Shown here: positions 34,601-43,425 of the stretch, piece by piece
Position numbering within the stretch: the first letter of the stretch is position 1
Layout of the letters: each line of letters opens with the position of its first letter
From: JACIYW01 sp014359745
GTDB taxonomy: Bacteria > Pseudomonadota > Alphaproteobacteria > Rhodobacterales > Rhodobacteraceae
Length of the DNA: 64,000 nucleotides
NCBI GenBank assembly: GCA_050433985.1
Contig: JBNPWE010000007.1
Span: 62,001-126,000, forward strand
Reading direction: 5' to 3'
The notes under the pieces: generated by a model
Told to the model about the DNA's origin: nothing
What the model saw: only the letters and a program-made list of their open reading frames with translations
Databases searched by the model: none
Made by a program: the position numbers and the translations under genes

Positions 34601-35494
34601 CTAAAGATCCTGCCCGATCATGTGAAAGGCAGCCGCCCGGCCAAGATCCCGCGATATGCCCACGAACAGCCGGTCAAAGGCGGTGAACAGGGCGGCGTTC
34701 AGGGCCTGGCCTGCGGGGGTGCGCGAAAACGCGGTATAGGTGCTGAGCATGCCTTCGGGCAGCGGTTGATAGGCCAGCGCCAGATAGCGGTACACCCAGT
34801 CTTCGGTTTCGGCGCGGATATCGGGTTCTTCGGCCCAGACATCATCGAGGATCTCGCGCTCTGTCAGCGGGTCGGGGAAGGCGCCGCCATCGATCAGCCC
34901 GGTGTAGAAGGCGTAATTCGCGTTCATGGCACCGGTGACGTTGTTTTCGATCAGGTCGTTGGCGTCGATGAAGGCGCGCAGATGATCCAGCAGCGGTGCC
35001 CCGGCATCGCGCAGGTCTTGCAGCCTGGCCCTGGCCGCCGCGTCGGCGGTATCGTCAAGAAGGGCGGCGCGCGCGGAAATTTCCATAGATACAATGTGTT
35101 GTCCGGCTGGCGCGGTGAAAAAGGCCAGCATCGGTTCCAGATCGGCGCCCTCCAGCGCTTGCCCAAGGCTGGCCGAAAATATCCGCGCCATCCGGGCGGG
35201 ATCATAGATGCGCGCCACCTCTGCCTGCCATTTCGCGCCGCCCCGCCCGGCGAAGAACTCTTGCTCCAGCGCCGCGCCATAGGTGGTGCCCTCGGTCGCC
35301 ATCACCCCGAGCAGATCGGTCAGGCGCAGGGCCTGTTCCAGCCGCGCAAGGCTGTCGTCCGGTGCGCCCCGGTCCTGGGCCCGCGCCATGCCGAAGAGGG
35401 CGGCGACCAGAAGCAGCGCCGCAACCAGCAGCGGCCACACCCGGCGGCCCGCCGCAAGCCGCATTGCAGATCGCCAAAATCCTGAACCGGTCAT
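34601..35494 (-). CDS. DUF2059-containing exported protein
   Basis: 297 residues from ATG 35494. The signal or anchor is VWPLLVAALLLVAALFGMARAQ. The C-terminal half resembles DUF2059, with repeats of helical form around IYDPARMARIFSASLGQAL, LEPMLAFFTAPAGQHIV and MLSTYTAFSRTPAGQALNAAL. The two similar APAGQ/TPAGQ helices suggest an internal duplication. The function of the family is unknown. It diverges from rpiA. Confidence 0.75.
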   Translation of the reverse strand: MTGSGFWRSAMRLAAGRRVWPLLVAALLLVAALFGMARAQDRGAPDDSLARLEQALRLTDLLGVMATEGTTYGAALEQEFFAGRGGAKWQAEVARIYDPARMARIFSASLGQALEGADLEPMLAFFTAPAGQHIVSMEISARAALLDDTADAAARARLQDLRDAGAPLLDHLRAFIDANDLIENNVTGAMNANYAFYTGLIDGGAFPDPLTEREILDDVWAEEPDIRAETEDWVYRYLALAYQPLPEGMLSTYTAFSRTPAGQALNAALFTAFDRLFVGISRDLGRAAAFHMIGQDL

Positions 35495-35648
35495 TCCCGC
35501 CCCCACCTGTCCGTCAAAGCCTGGCGCGCAGGTTAAGGCAGGCGCCCGGCGGCACCAAGCACAAAGCGCACCTGCCGCCTGAGTTGCGGGCCGGAGCGGG
35601 TGGCCGATGCCGGGGGAGGCCCGATTTACCCTCGCGGTGGCGCGGCAA

Positions 35649-35664
35649 CTTGCTTATAAGCAAG
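35649..35664. promoter_or_regulatory. 16-bp perfect palindrome before rpiA
   Basis: CTTGCTTATAAGCAAG lies 12 bp before the rpiA ribosome binding site. Its centre contains TTATAA, which could be a -10 box. A palindrome at this place suggests an operator overlapping the promoter. No -35 box at standard spacing is evident, and no regulator gene is nearby. Confidence 0.35.
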
Positions 35665-35685
35665 GCGTCAGTTACGGAGGGCGGC

Positions 35686-36468
35686 ATGTCGGCAGAACTT
35701 TCCCCCATAGATCGCGCCAAGTTCGTCGCGGCGAAACGGGCGGTCGATTATGTGCAGGACGGCATGCGTGTCGGCCTTGGCACCGGATCAACCGCGGCCT
35801 GGATGGTGCGCTGTCTGGGGGAACTGGTGCGCGAGGACGGGCTGCGGGTAACCGGGGTGCCCACCTCGCGGCGCACGGCGGAGCTGGCGCAAAAGCTGGG
35901 CATCAAGATCGTGACGCTGGATGAGGCGCGCTGGCTTGACCTGACCATCGACGGGGCCGATGAATTCGATGGCGACCTGAACCTGATCAAGGGCGGTGGT
36001 GGCGCGCTGTTGCAGGAAAAGATCGTGGCGACAGCATCGGATCAGATGATCGTCATCGCCGATGTCGCCAAGGAGGTTCCGGCGCTGGGTGCCTTCCCTT
36101 TGCCGGTCGAGGTGATCCCTTTCGGCTGGCAGACCACCAAGGCGCTGATCGAGGAAACGCTTGTGTCGCTGGATGTGCTGGGGCGCGACGCGACGCTGCG
36201 CATGAACGGCGACAGCGCCTTTATCACCGATGAGGGCAATTACATCGTCGATCTGCATCTGCGGCGCATCGGAAACCCGCGGCAATTCTCGCTGGTGATC
36301 AACCAGATCCCCGGCGTGGTTGAAAACGGGCTTTTCATCGATATCTGCGATATCGTGATCGTCGGCCATGCAACCGGCCGGGTCGAGGTGCGCGACATCA
36401 ACAATGGCACGGTCGAGGATGGGCAGATCGACTTTGCCGCCAACGAGAACCTGTTCGCCGAATTCTAG
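35686..36468 (+). CDS. rpiA: Ribose-5-phosphate isomerase A
   Basis: Interconverts ribose-5-phosphate and ribulose-5-phosphate in the pentose phosphate and Calvin pathways. 260 residues from ATG 35686, with GGAGGGCGGC just before it. Motifs GLGTGSTAAW, DGADEFDGDLNLIKGGGGAL and KEVPALGAFPLPVEV are all present, including the catalytic GADE aspartate/glutamate and the KGGGGAL lysine. A 16-bp palindrome lies upstream. gor follows after 60 bp on the same strand. Confidence 0.96.
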   Translation: MSAELSPIDRAKFVAAKRAVDYVQDGMRVGLGTGSTAAWMVRCLGELVREDGLRVTGVPTSRRTAELAQKLGIKIVTLDEARWLDLTIDGADEFDGDLNLIKGGGGALLQEKIVATASDQMIVIADVAKEVPALGAFPLPVEVIPFGWQTTKALIEETLVSLDVLGRDATLRMNGDSAFITDEGNYIVDLHLRRIGNPRQFSLVINQIPGVVENGLFIDICDIVIVGHATGRVEVRDINNGTVEDGQIDFAANENLFAEF

Positions 36469-36501
36469 GATCGGCTGCCAGGTTGCCGGGGTTTGGGCGA
36501 T

Positions 36502-36527
36502 CCAGTGGGGGATGCCAGTGGGGGATG
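36502..36527. repeat. 13-bp tandem duplication carrying the gor ribosome binding site
   Basis: CCAGTGGGGGATG occurs twice immediately before the gor start codon. Each copy contains a GGGGG ribosome-binding-like core, so the site is duplicated. The second copy ends one base before the ATG. Confidence 0.9.
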
Positions 36528-36528
36528 A

Positions 36529-37887
36529 ATGACGTTTGACTATGATCTTTTCGTGATTGGCGGTGGTTCTGGCGGGGTGCGCGCGGCGCGGATCGCCAGT
36601 GCCGAGGGCGGGGCCAAGGTGGGCCTTGCCGAAGAATACCGCATGGGCGGCACCTGTGTGATCCGGGGCTGCGTGCCGAAAAAGCTGATGGTCTTTGCTT
36701 CGGAATTTTCGGGCGCGATGGAGGATGCGCGCGCCTATGGCTGGGATGTCCGGGTTGACGGGTTCGACTGGTCGGTGTTTCGCGCGAAACTGGATGCGGA
36801 ACTGAACCGGCTGGAAACGGCGTATCGCAACACCCTGAAAAACGCGGGCGTTACCGCCTATGATGCGCGGGCCACGCTGGTTGATCCGCATACCGTGCGG
36901 CTGTCGACGGGTGAAACCCTTAGCGCGCGGTATATTCTGGTGGCCACCGGGGGCCGCCCGTTCGTGCCGGAATTTCCGGGCTGCGAGTTGGCGATGACGT
37001 CGAACGACGTCTTCCTGATGGATGAAATGCCGAAATCTGTGGTGATTGTTGGCGGCGGTTATATCGCCTGCGAATTCGCCTGCATCCTGAACGGGCTGGG
37101 CGTGGAGGTGACGCAATTCTATCGCGGCGCGCAGATCCTGCGCGGTTTCGATGATGAGGCGCGCGGCCATATCGCCGAGGCGATGCGGGAAAACGGCGTC
37201 GATCTGCATGTCGGCACCGATGTGGAGCGGATCGAGAAGACCGATGCCGGGCTGCGGGTGGTCTGCACCTCGGGGCGCGCGCATGTGGTGGATGCGGTGC
37301 TTTACGCCACCGGGCGGCTGCCAAATTCGGCGGGTCTTGGCCTGGAAGAGGCCGGGGTTGCGTTGAAACGCGGCGGCGCGATCGCGGTGGACGCGTGGTC
37401 GCAGACATCTGTGCCGTCGATCTATGCGGTGGGCGATGTGACCGACCGCATCAACCTGACCCCGGTCGCGATCCGCGAGGGGCAGGCGTTTTCGGAAACC
37501 GTGTTCAAGGCCAACCCCACAAGGGCCGATCACGACCTTGTGCCAAGTGCGGTGTTCACCCAGCCCGAATACGGATCCTGCGGCATGACCGAGGAAGCGG
37601 CGCGCGACCAAGGCCCGATAGAGGTCTATGCAACCGCGTTCCGGCCGATGCATTCGGCCTTTGCCGGGCGCGGGGACAAGGTGCTGATGAAGCTGATCGT
37701 CTGCGCCGACACCCGCAAGGTTCTGGGTTGTCACATCGTTGCCGATCACGCGGGCGAGATGATTCAGCTTGCCGGTATCGCCATGAAGATGGGTGCCACC
37801 AAAGAGGATTTCGATCGCACCGTTGCCGTGCATCCGACCATGTCCGAAGAACTGGTCACGATGCGCGCGCCTGTGCGCAAGGCTTGA
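36529..37887 (+). CDS. gor: Glutathione-disulfide reductase
   Basis: NADPH- and FAD-dependent reduction of oxidised glutathione in the cytosol. 452 residues. FAD motif VIGGGSGGVRAARIAS is at the N-terminus, the redox disulfide is C43/C48 in GGTCVIRGCVPKKL, and the NADPH motif is VVIVGGGYIACEFACIL. The C-terminal HPTMSEELVTMR carries the catalytic histidine-glutamate pair. The CVIRGC variant is typical of plant/alphaproteobacterial-type enzymes. It precedes hflK. Confidence 0.95.
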   Translation: MTFDYDLFVIGGGSGGVRAARIASAEGGAKVGLAEEYRMGGTCVIRGCVPKKLMVFASEFSGAMEDARAYGWDVRVDGFDWSVFRAKLDAELNRLETAYRNTLKNAGVTAYDARATLVDPHTVRLSTGETLSARYILVATGGRPFVPEFPGCELAMTSNDVFLMDEMPKSVVIVGGGYIACEFACILNGLGVEVTQFYRGAQILRGFDDEARGHIAEAMRENGVDLHVGTDVERIEKTDAGLRVVCTSGRAHVVDAVLYATGRLPNSAGLGLEEAGVALKRGGAIAVDAWSQTSVPSIYAVGDVTDRINLTPVAIREGQAFSETVFKANPTRADHDLVPSAVFTQPEYGSCGMTEEAARDQGPIEVYATAFRPMHSAFAGRGDKVLMKLIVCADTRKVLGCHIVADHAGEMIQLAGIAMKMGATKEDFDRTVAVHPTMSEELVTMRAPVRKA

Positions 37888-37946
37888 TTTTTCAATTCCT
37901 GTGCACAGGTTGCACACAAGCAGATGACAGAGAGGAACGTTTCGTA

Positions 37947-39149
37947 ATGACAGGCAAAAGCGGCGGCCCATGGGGCAGCGGTGGCGGAGGCGGCAACAAC
38001 GGCGGCAATAACAACGGCGGCGGTGGCCGTGGTCCGGGTGGTGAGGGGCCGCAGATCCCCGAGATTGACCAGCTTGTCAAGAAGGGCCAGGAACAGTTGC
38101 GCGTCCTTTTGGGCGGGCGCGGCAACGGGCCGGGCGGGCGTGGGCCGGGGGGCGGCGGTGGCCAGAACCCGATGTTCACCCGTGGCGGGCTGATCCTTGG
38201 CGGGTTGGCGGTGGTGGTGCTGTGGGTCTTTGCGTCGGTCTATACGGTGCGCCCCGAGGAACGTTCGGTGGAGCTGTTGTTCGGGCGGTATCTGCAAACC
38301 GGCCAGCCGGGCCTGAATTTCGCGCCCTGGCCGGTGGTCAAGGCGGAAATCGTGCAGGTGACGGGCGAACGCACCGCCGATATCGGGCAATCGGGATCGG
38401 GGCGGTCGGATGCCGGGCTGATGCTGACCCGTGACGAGGCGGTGGTGGATATCGCCTTTCAGGTGGTCTGGAACATTTCCGATCCGGCGCGCTTCCTGTT
38501 CAACCTCGGCGATGCGGCGGAAACCGTGCGCGCGGTGGCGGAATCGTCGATGCGCGACATCATCGCGCGGTCCAACTTGTCGCCGATCCTGAACCGTGAC
38601 CGGGGCGCGATTGCCGATGAATTGCGCGAATCCACCCAAGCCACTTTGCAAAGCTATGAGGCGGGCGTGAACATCATTCGCATCAACTTTGACCGCGCCG
38701 ACCCGCCGCAAGAGGTGATCAACAGCTTCCGCGAAGTGCAGGCCGCCCGTCAGGAACGCGACCGTCTGCAACGCGAGGCCGACGCCTATGCCAACCGGGT
38801 TCTGGCCGGCGCGCGCGGTGAGGCTGCGCAGGTGACCGAAGAGGCCGAAGGCTATCGCGCCCAGGCCGTCAACGCGGCCGATGGCGAGGCAAGCCGCTTT
38901 AACGCCGTCTACGAGGAATACGCCAAGGCCCCCGAAGTTACCCGGCGGCGCATGTATCTGGAAACCATGGAAAAGGTTCTGGGCGGCATGAACAAGATCA
39001 TCCTTGAAGGCGACGCCGCCAATGGCAGCGGATCGGGCGTTGTGCCCTATCTGCCGCTGAACGAACTGATCAGGGGCGCCGGCAGCAACCGCGACGCGCG
39101 GGCGGCTGGTGCCCCGGCCCCCACCAACATCACCGGGAGCAGCAACTGA
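37947..39149 (+). CDS. hflK: FtsH modulator HflK
   Basis: SPFH/prohibitin-family membrane protein that, with HflC, surrounds the FtsH protease. 400 residues from ATG 37947. The N-terminal 75 residues are rich in Gly/Asn (GGGGGNNGGNNNGGGG), followed by one membrane segment (residues about 80-99) and the SPFH domain (VRPEERSVELLFGRYLQTGQ onward). The C-terminal coiled coil includes QAARQERDRLQREADAYANR. It overlaps hflC by one base (TGATGA). Confidence 0.95.
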   Translation: MTGKSGGPWGSGGGGGNNGGNNNGGGGRGPGGEGPQIPEIDQLVKKGQEQLRVLLGGRGNGPGGRGPGGGGGQNPMFTRGGLILGGLAVVVLWVFASVYTVRPEERSVELLFGRYLQTGQPGLNFAPWPVVKAEIVQVTGERTADIGQSGSGRSDAGLMLTRDEAVVDIAFQVVWNISDPARFLFNLGDAAETVRAVAESSMRDIIARSNLSPILNRDRGAIADELRESTQATLQSYEAGVNIIRINFDRADPPQEVINSFREVQAARQERDRLQREADAYANRVLAGARGEAAQVTEEAEGYRAQAVNAADGEASRFNAVYEEYAKAPEVTRRRMYLETMEKVLGGMNKIILEGDAANGSGSGVVPYLPLNELIRGAGSNRDARAAGAPAPTNITGSSN

Positions 39150-40057
39150 TGAAAGCCACAGCAATTCTTCTGCCGGTCCTGGCGGTCATCGTGGTTGTCG
39201 CCGCTTCGGCGCTTTACACGGTTGACGAGCGGGAAAAGGTTCTGGTTCTGCAATTCGGCCAGGTCAAGACCGTGCGCGAAGAGCCGGGCCTTGGGTTCAA
39301 GGTGCCGTTCATCCAGAATGTGGTGCGCTATGATGGCCGCATTCTGGGCGTGCAGACCCGCCCGCTGGAGGTCACGCCGCTCGATGACCGTCGGCTTGTG
39401 GTCGATGCCTTTGCGCGCTGGCGCATCGCCGATGTGGTCCGGTTCCGTCAGGCGCTGGGGATAGAGGGGGTGCGCACCGCGCAGCAGCGGCTGGAACTGA
39501 TCGTCAATGCCGCGATCCGTCAGCAGTTGGGTGCGGTGCCGTCAGGCACGGTGCTGTCGGACGACCGGACCGGGCTGATGAACGACATCCGCGATCAGGC
39601 GCGCCGTCAGGCCGAAGCGCTGGGTATCGAGGTGATCGACGTGCGTCTGACCCGCACCGATCTGCCCGAACAGAACCTTGCGGCCACCTATGCGCGGATG
39701 CGCGCTGAACGCGAACGCGAGGCGGCGGATGAAATCGCGCGTGGCAAGGAAGCCGCGCAGCGGGTGCGCGCCTCGGCCGATCGGACGGTGACAGAGATCG
39801 TGTCGGAGGCCCGGCGCGACAGTGAGATCATCCGCGGTGAGGCCGACGCAAAGCGCAACGCCATCTATGCCGATGCCTTTGGCCGCGATCCGGAATTCTT
39901 CGCCTTCACCCGCTCCCTGACCTCTTACGAGCGGGCGCTGGGTGGCAGCAATTCCTCGATGGTAATGAGCCCGGACAGCATGTTCTTCGATTACCTGCTG
40001 TCGGATCGCGAAGACAAGGCCGCCCCGGTTGCCGGATCGGCCGCGTCCGCGCAATGA
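39149..40057 (+). CDS. hflC: FtsH modulator HflC
   Basis: 302-residue partner of HflK. The N-terminal membrane segment (AILLPVLAVIVVVAASALYTV) is followed by the SPFH domain with VDEREKVLVLQFGQVKTV and the conserved LPEQNLAATYARMRAERERE region, then GEADAKRNAIYADAFGRDPEF. The start overlaps the hflK stop by one base and the stop overlaps a DUF2065 gene by ATGA, indicating tight co-translation. Confidence 0.96.
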   Translation: MKATAILLPVLAVIVVVAASALYTVDEREKVLVLQFGQVKTVREEPGLGFKVPFIQNVVRYDGRILGVQTRPLEVTPLDDRRLVVDAFARWRIADVVRFRQALGIEGVRTAQQRLELIVNAAIRQQLGAVPSGTVLSDDRTGLMNDIRDQARRQAEALGIEVIDVRLTRTDLPEQNLAATYARMRAEREREAADEIARGKEAAQRVRASADRTVTEIVSEARRDSEIIRGEADAKRNAIYADAFGRDPEFFAFTRSLTSYERALGGSNSSMVMSPDSMFFDYLLSDREDKAAPVAGSAASAQ

Positions 40058-40248
40058 TGCTGGTGCTGCTGGCGCTTGGGCTGGTGCTGGTGGTCGAGGG
40101 GCTGGTGCTTGCGCTGGCCCCGCGCCGTCTGGAAGACATGCTGATGATGCTGGCGCGCATGGGCCCCGATCAGCGGCGGCTTATCGGCCTTGCGGCGCTG
40201 GCGCTTGGGGTGTTGCTGTTGTGGCTAGCGCGCGGGCTTGGGGCCTGA
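40054..40248 (+). CDS. DUF2065 small membrane protein
   Basis: 64 residues with two membrane segments (LVLLALGLVLVVEGLVLALA and LIGLAALALGVLLLWLARG), separated by a short charged loop (PRRLEDMLMMLARMGPDQRR). This is the DUF2065 pattern, and the gene is regularly found after hflC in Proteobacteria (established context), so a role with HflKC/FtsH is plausible. It overlaps hflC by ATGA. Confidence 0.9.
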   Translation: MMLVLLALGLVLVVEGLVLALAPRRLEDMLMMLARMGPDQRRLIGLAALALGVLLLWLARGLGA

Positions 40249-40426
40249 GCAGACCGTTTCGCGGTGAATTTTTGTCGGGTTTCGGTGACAAATTTGCGCT
40301 ATTCTATTGTGTAACGGTGCGCGGGTCTTACCTTTAGAAAAAGCTTCACACGTCACCCGCAAGGTGGCGTGCCCTCTACGGGCTTGTGCCCCTGAAGAAG
40401 ACGTTTCGCCCATGAAGGAGATCGAC

Positions 40427-41902
40427 GTGACATCCATGGCCCTTTCCCGTTCAACCCCTCGGATCGATCCGGTGCAGCACCTGTTGATGGTGCTTTTGCT
40501 GGCCGCGGCGCTGGTTATGGCGCAAGCCCTTGGCGCGGTTGCGCAAAAGACGCCCGATACTTTCGCCGACCTGGCGCAAAAGGTCAGCCCCGCGGTTGTC
40601 AACATCACCACCACGACCACCGTCGCAACCCCGGCCGTGCCCGATGGCGCGCGCCCGATGGTGCCGCCGGGTTCCCCGTTCGAGGATTTCTTCCGCGACT
40701 TTCTGGATCGCCAGCAAAATGGCCAGCGCCCGCGCCGCAGTAACGCGCTTGGGTCGGGGTTCGTGGTGTCCGAGGATGGGTATATCGTTACCAACAACCA
40801 TGTGATCGACGGCGCCGATGAGATCGAGGTGGAATTCTTTTCCGGCAAGAGCCTGCCCGCCAAGGTGATCGGCAGCGATCCGACCACCGACATCGCGCTG
40901 CTGAAGATCGAAAGCGACGAACCGCTGCCTTTCGTGCCCTTCGGTGACAGCGATGTCGCGCGGGTCGGCGATTGGGTGATGGCGGTCGGAAACCCGCTGG
41001 GGCAGGGGTTTTCGGTATCGGCGGGGATCATTTCGGCGCGGGGCCGGGCGCTTTCGGGCAGTTATGACGATTTCATCCAGACCGATGCCGCGATCAACCG
41101 GGGCAATTCCGGCGGCCCGCTGTTCAACATGGCGGGCGAGGTGATCGGCGTGAACACCGCGATCCTGTCGCCCAATGGCGGATCGATCGGGATCGGGTTC
41201 GCGATGTCTTCGGCGGTGGTGTCGGGCGTTGTCAATCAGTTGCGGGAATTCGGCGAAACCCGGCGCGGCTGGCTGGGGGTGCGCATTCAGGACGTGACCG
41301 ATGACGTGGCCGAAGCGATGAGCCTTCCGGCCGCAAAGGGCGCTTTGGTCACCGATGTGCCCGAGGGGCCGGCTGCTGCGGCGGGGGTTGAGGCGGGTGA
41401 TGTCATCCTGTCGTTCGATGGGCGTGACGTGACCGACACGCGCGATCTGGTGCGCAGGGTGGGCAACACCGCCGTGGGCAAAGAGGTGCGCATGACGGTG
41501 TTTCGCGCGGGCAAAACCAAGACGCTGGCCATCACCCTTGGCCGCCGCGAGGATGCCGAGGCCAAGGTACGGCCCGCGTCGGCGCCCGACAGTTCGGAAC
41601 CGCAGACCCAGGATGTGCTGGGCATGACCCTGAGCACGCTGACGCCGGAATTGCGCAGCCAGCTTGGGCTTGATGAAAACGCCGACGGGCTTGTCGTCGT
41701 CGATGTCGACGAGACGAGCGAGGCCTATGCCAAGGGGCTGCGCGCGGGGGATCTGATCACCGAGGCTGGTCAACAGAAGACCGTGACTGTCGCCGATCTT
41801 GGTGCCCGCATCGACGAGGCGCGCAATGCCGGCCGCAAATCGCTGTTGCTCCTGATCCGCCGCAACGGAGAGCCGCGCTTTGTCGCGGTCGGGGTCGAAT
41901 GA
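40427..41902 (+). CDS. degP: Periplasmic serine protease DegP/HtrA (Do family)
   Basis: Chaperone-protease for misfolded envelope proteins. 491 residues using GTG 40427, because AAGGAG lies exactly 6 bp before it; ATG codons at 40412 and 40436 are badly placed for that site. The signal segment is near residues 17-40. The catalytic triad is H125 (TNNHVIDG), D155 (TTDIALLK) and S228 (NRGNSGGPL). Two PDZ domains follow (about 270-360 and 400-485). It sits behind hflK-hflC-DUF2065, forming a membrane-protein quality-control group. Confidence 0.95.
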   Translation: MTSMALSRSTPRIDPVQHLLMVLLLAAALVMAQALGAVAQKTPDTFADLAQKVSPAVVNITTTTTVATPAVPDGARPMVPPGSPFEDFFRDFLDRQQNGQRPRRSNALGSGFVVSEDGYIVTNNHVIDGADEIEVEFFSGKSLPAKVIGSDPTTDIALLKIESDEPLPFVPFGDSDVARVGDWVMAVGNPLGQGFSVSAGIISARGRALSGSYDDFIQTDAAINRGNSGGPLFNMAGEVIGVNTAILSPNGGSIGIGFAMSSAVVSGVVNQLREFGETRRGWLGVRIQDVTDDVAEAMSLPAAKGALVTDVPEGPAAAAGVEAGDVILSFDGRDVTDTRDLVRRVGNTAVGKEVRMTVFRAGKTKTLAITLGRREDAEAKVRPASAPDSSEPQTQDVLGMTLSTLTPELRSQLGLDENADGLVVVDVDETSEAYAKGLRAGDLITEAGQQKTVTVADLGARIDEARNAGRKSLLLLIRRNGEPRFVAVGVE

Positions 41903-41946
41903 CCCCGGCCTGACTCCAGCCCAATGACGACCCCTGATCGGCCCCA

Positions 41947-41968
41947 AAGCCCCCGCGCGCGGGGGCTT
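41947..41968 (+). terminator. Hairpin terminator after degP
   Basis: AAGCCCCCG - CGCG - CGGGGGCTT is a perfect 9-bp stem 45 bp after the degP stop. No U-tract follows. It lies at the degP side of the 274-bp convergent gap. Confidence 0.6.
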
Positions 41969-42004
41969 CGGGCGGGGGATGCGCCCCATCAGACCCGCCC
42001 CTTG

Positions 42005-42052
42005 ACCGCGCAAGAAAACGACCGCGCAAGAAAACGACTGCGCAAGAAAACG
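42005..42052. repeat. 16-bp tandem repeat, 3 copies
   Basis: ACCGCGCAAGAAAACG twice and ACTGCGCAAGAAAACG once, in direct succession in the convergent gap between degP and the M48-like gene. Only one base differs between copies. Confidence 0.93.
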
Positions 42053-42059
42053 CGCGCTC

Positions 42060-42084
42060 ATTTCATCTTGGCGCAAATACTCAT
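42060..42084 (-). repeat. Dispersed convergent-gap element, copy 3
   Basis: On the minus strand ATGAGTATTTGCGCCAAGAT followed by GAAAT, the CCAAGATGAA variant. It lies in the convergent gap downstream of both degP (+) and the M48-like gene (-). Confidence 0.6.
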
Positions 42085-42176
42085 CTCTCGCCCCCGCCAC
42101 GCGCGCGCCGGTCCGGGCAATGAACCCGACGGGCAGCAATCCGCAAGATGTCATGGACGCGATGGTCAGGCGGTTT

Positions 42177-43211
42177 TCACGGCGTGCAAATCCCCTGAAG
42201 GCTGACCCAATCGCCATCGCCAAGCAGCAGTGGCGGGGCTTTTTCGCGGTAAGGGTCGCCTTCGATCAGGGGCCGCGTGGTGGCGCCGCCCGGATCGATG
42301 GCACGGGCCAACGGGGCGGCGGGTATTCCGGCCTGGTCCATGCGCGCCAGCAGCGCCGCGGCGGGCGGAAGGGGGGCGCCGCGCGCGAACAGCCGTGCGC
42401 CATAGCCATCCAGCGCACCCTTGGGCAGGCTGCCGGTGGTCAGCAGCCGAAAGGTGGCAACCACCCCGGCATAGTCGAGCGCGGGCAGGATCGGGTCGTT
42501 TTGTTCGGCCGTCAGCCGTTCGGCCAGGATATACCCCGCCGCCAGCGCCGGCCCATCGGCCTTTTCCACCAGCGCCCGCGACAACAGCACCCGTGCGCCG
42601 GGCAGATGCGCCGCCGGTTGCGGCCCGTCGCGCAGGATCAGAACCTGCCCGCCGCCCGAACCCTGCCCCCGGCCCAGCACCCGCGCCTGAAGCCGGTCCA
42701 GCGCGCGGCGGCCCAGCGGGTCATTGCACGGGGGGCCATGGGTGCGGATGATATCGGCCAGAATCGTGCCGCCGATTTCGGCGCGTTTGGCGGCGGGCAG
42801 CACGCTTGCGGTCTGGCGAACCAGCGCGCCGGGCAGCCAGATCGCCAACCCCACAACCGCCGCCGCGGCGATGCCGAAAGAGATGCCGCGCCGCAGCCGC
42901 CCGTCGGACCGGCGCCGCGCCGCGATCACGCCGCGCACCTTTTCGATGGCGGCGATCATCGTGTCGTCGTCGATTTCCAGCACCTCGGTCGCTTCGGGGC
43001 CGGGGGCGTAAAGCGCGGGCAGGGCGGTGGCGGTGCCGACCCGTTCCACCGCGGGCAGCGACCAATGCGACAGGGGCGTGCCGCTGCGCACATCGCAGAT
43101 CACCAGCGAGGCATCGCCAAAGGCCACCACCACCTCGCGGCGCTGGTCGTCCGGCGTGCCGCGCCAAAGGCCGGAACATTCCAGCCGTTGATATTTGCTG
43201 AGTGCCGTCAT
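42177..43211 (-). CDS. Membrane-anchored M48-like protein lacking the zinc motif
   Basis: 344 residues from ATG 43211; the upstream part of the frame is repeat and shadow sequence. A soluble N-terminal region (1-105) is followed by one membrane segment (GISFGIAAAAVVGLAIWLPG, 109-128) and a C-terminal domain. Residues 199-236 (PAAHLPGARVLLSRALVEKA, then LAAGYILAERLTAEQ) align by eye with the M48 metalloprotease core NAFALPGG...LLDLL...ELAAVLAHEIGH. The HExxH zinc motif is replaced by LAERL. It is probably a catalytically dead relative; its role is unknown. It is encoded 100 bp downstream of the acyl-CoA ligase. Confidence 0.7.
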   Translation of the reverse strand: MTALSKYQRLECSGLWRGTPDDQRREVVVAFGDASLVICDVRSGTPLSHWSLPAVERVGTATALPALYAPGPEATEVLEIDDDTMIAAIEKVRGVIAARRRSDGRLRRGISFGIAAAAVVGLAIWLPGALVRQTASVLPAAKRAEIGGTILADIIRTHGPPCNDPLGRRALDRLQARVLGRGQGSGGGQVLILRDGPQPAAHLPGARVLLSRALVEKADGPALAAGYILAERLTAEQNDPILPALDYAGVVATFRLLTTGSLPKGALDGYGARLFARGAPLPPAAALLARMDQAGIPAAPLARAIDPGGATTRPLIEGDPYREKAPPLLLGDGDWVSLQGICTP

Positions 43212-43275
43212 GTCTGCGGCGATCCTGCCCCCTGTTTGCCACAGCCATAGCCCGTGGCGCCGGGCGCGGCAACAA

Positions 43276-43425
43276 ATGCGGTTTTGGGCAATGCGGTTTC
43301 GGGCATTGCGGTCATGGGCTTTGCGGTTCGGGCCTTTGCGGTTCGGGCCTTTGCGGTTCGGGCCTTTGCGGTTCGGGCCTTTGCGGTTCGGGCCTTTGCG
43401 GTTCGGGCCTTTGCGGTTCTGGGCC
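43276..43425. repeat. 15-bp minisatellite-like array, about 10 units
   Basis: Six perfect copies of TTGCGGTTCGGGCCT (43321-43410) are flanked by three degenerate units (43276-43320) and one more (43411-43425). The 15-bp period is a multiple of three, so on the minus strand it encodes repeated PEPQR at the end of the acyl-CoA ligase. The ligase stop codon lies within a degenerate unit (43312-43314), and the array continues into the intergenic gap. Confidence 0.97.

Noticed and set aside
37898..37909. Palindrome CCTGTGCACAGG between gor and hflK
   Set aside because: Only 12 bp, GC-rich, and no promoter-like boxes around it; expected by chance in sequence of this composition.
35788..37971. A 727-residue minus-strand frame opposite rpiA and gor
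   Set aside because: Spans two unmistakable genes on the other strand and has no family features.
43276..43425. CRISPR-like repeat array
   Set aside because: The units are contiguous with no spacers and only 15 bp long; it is a simple tandem array.
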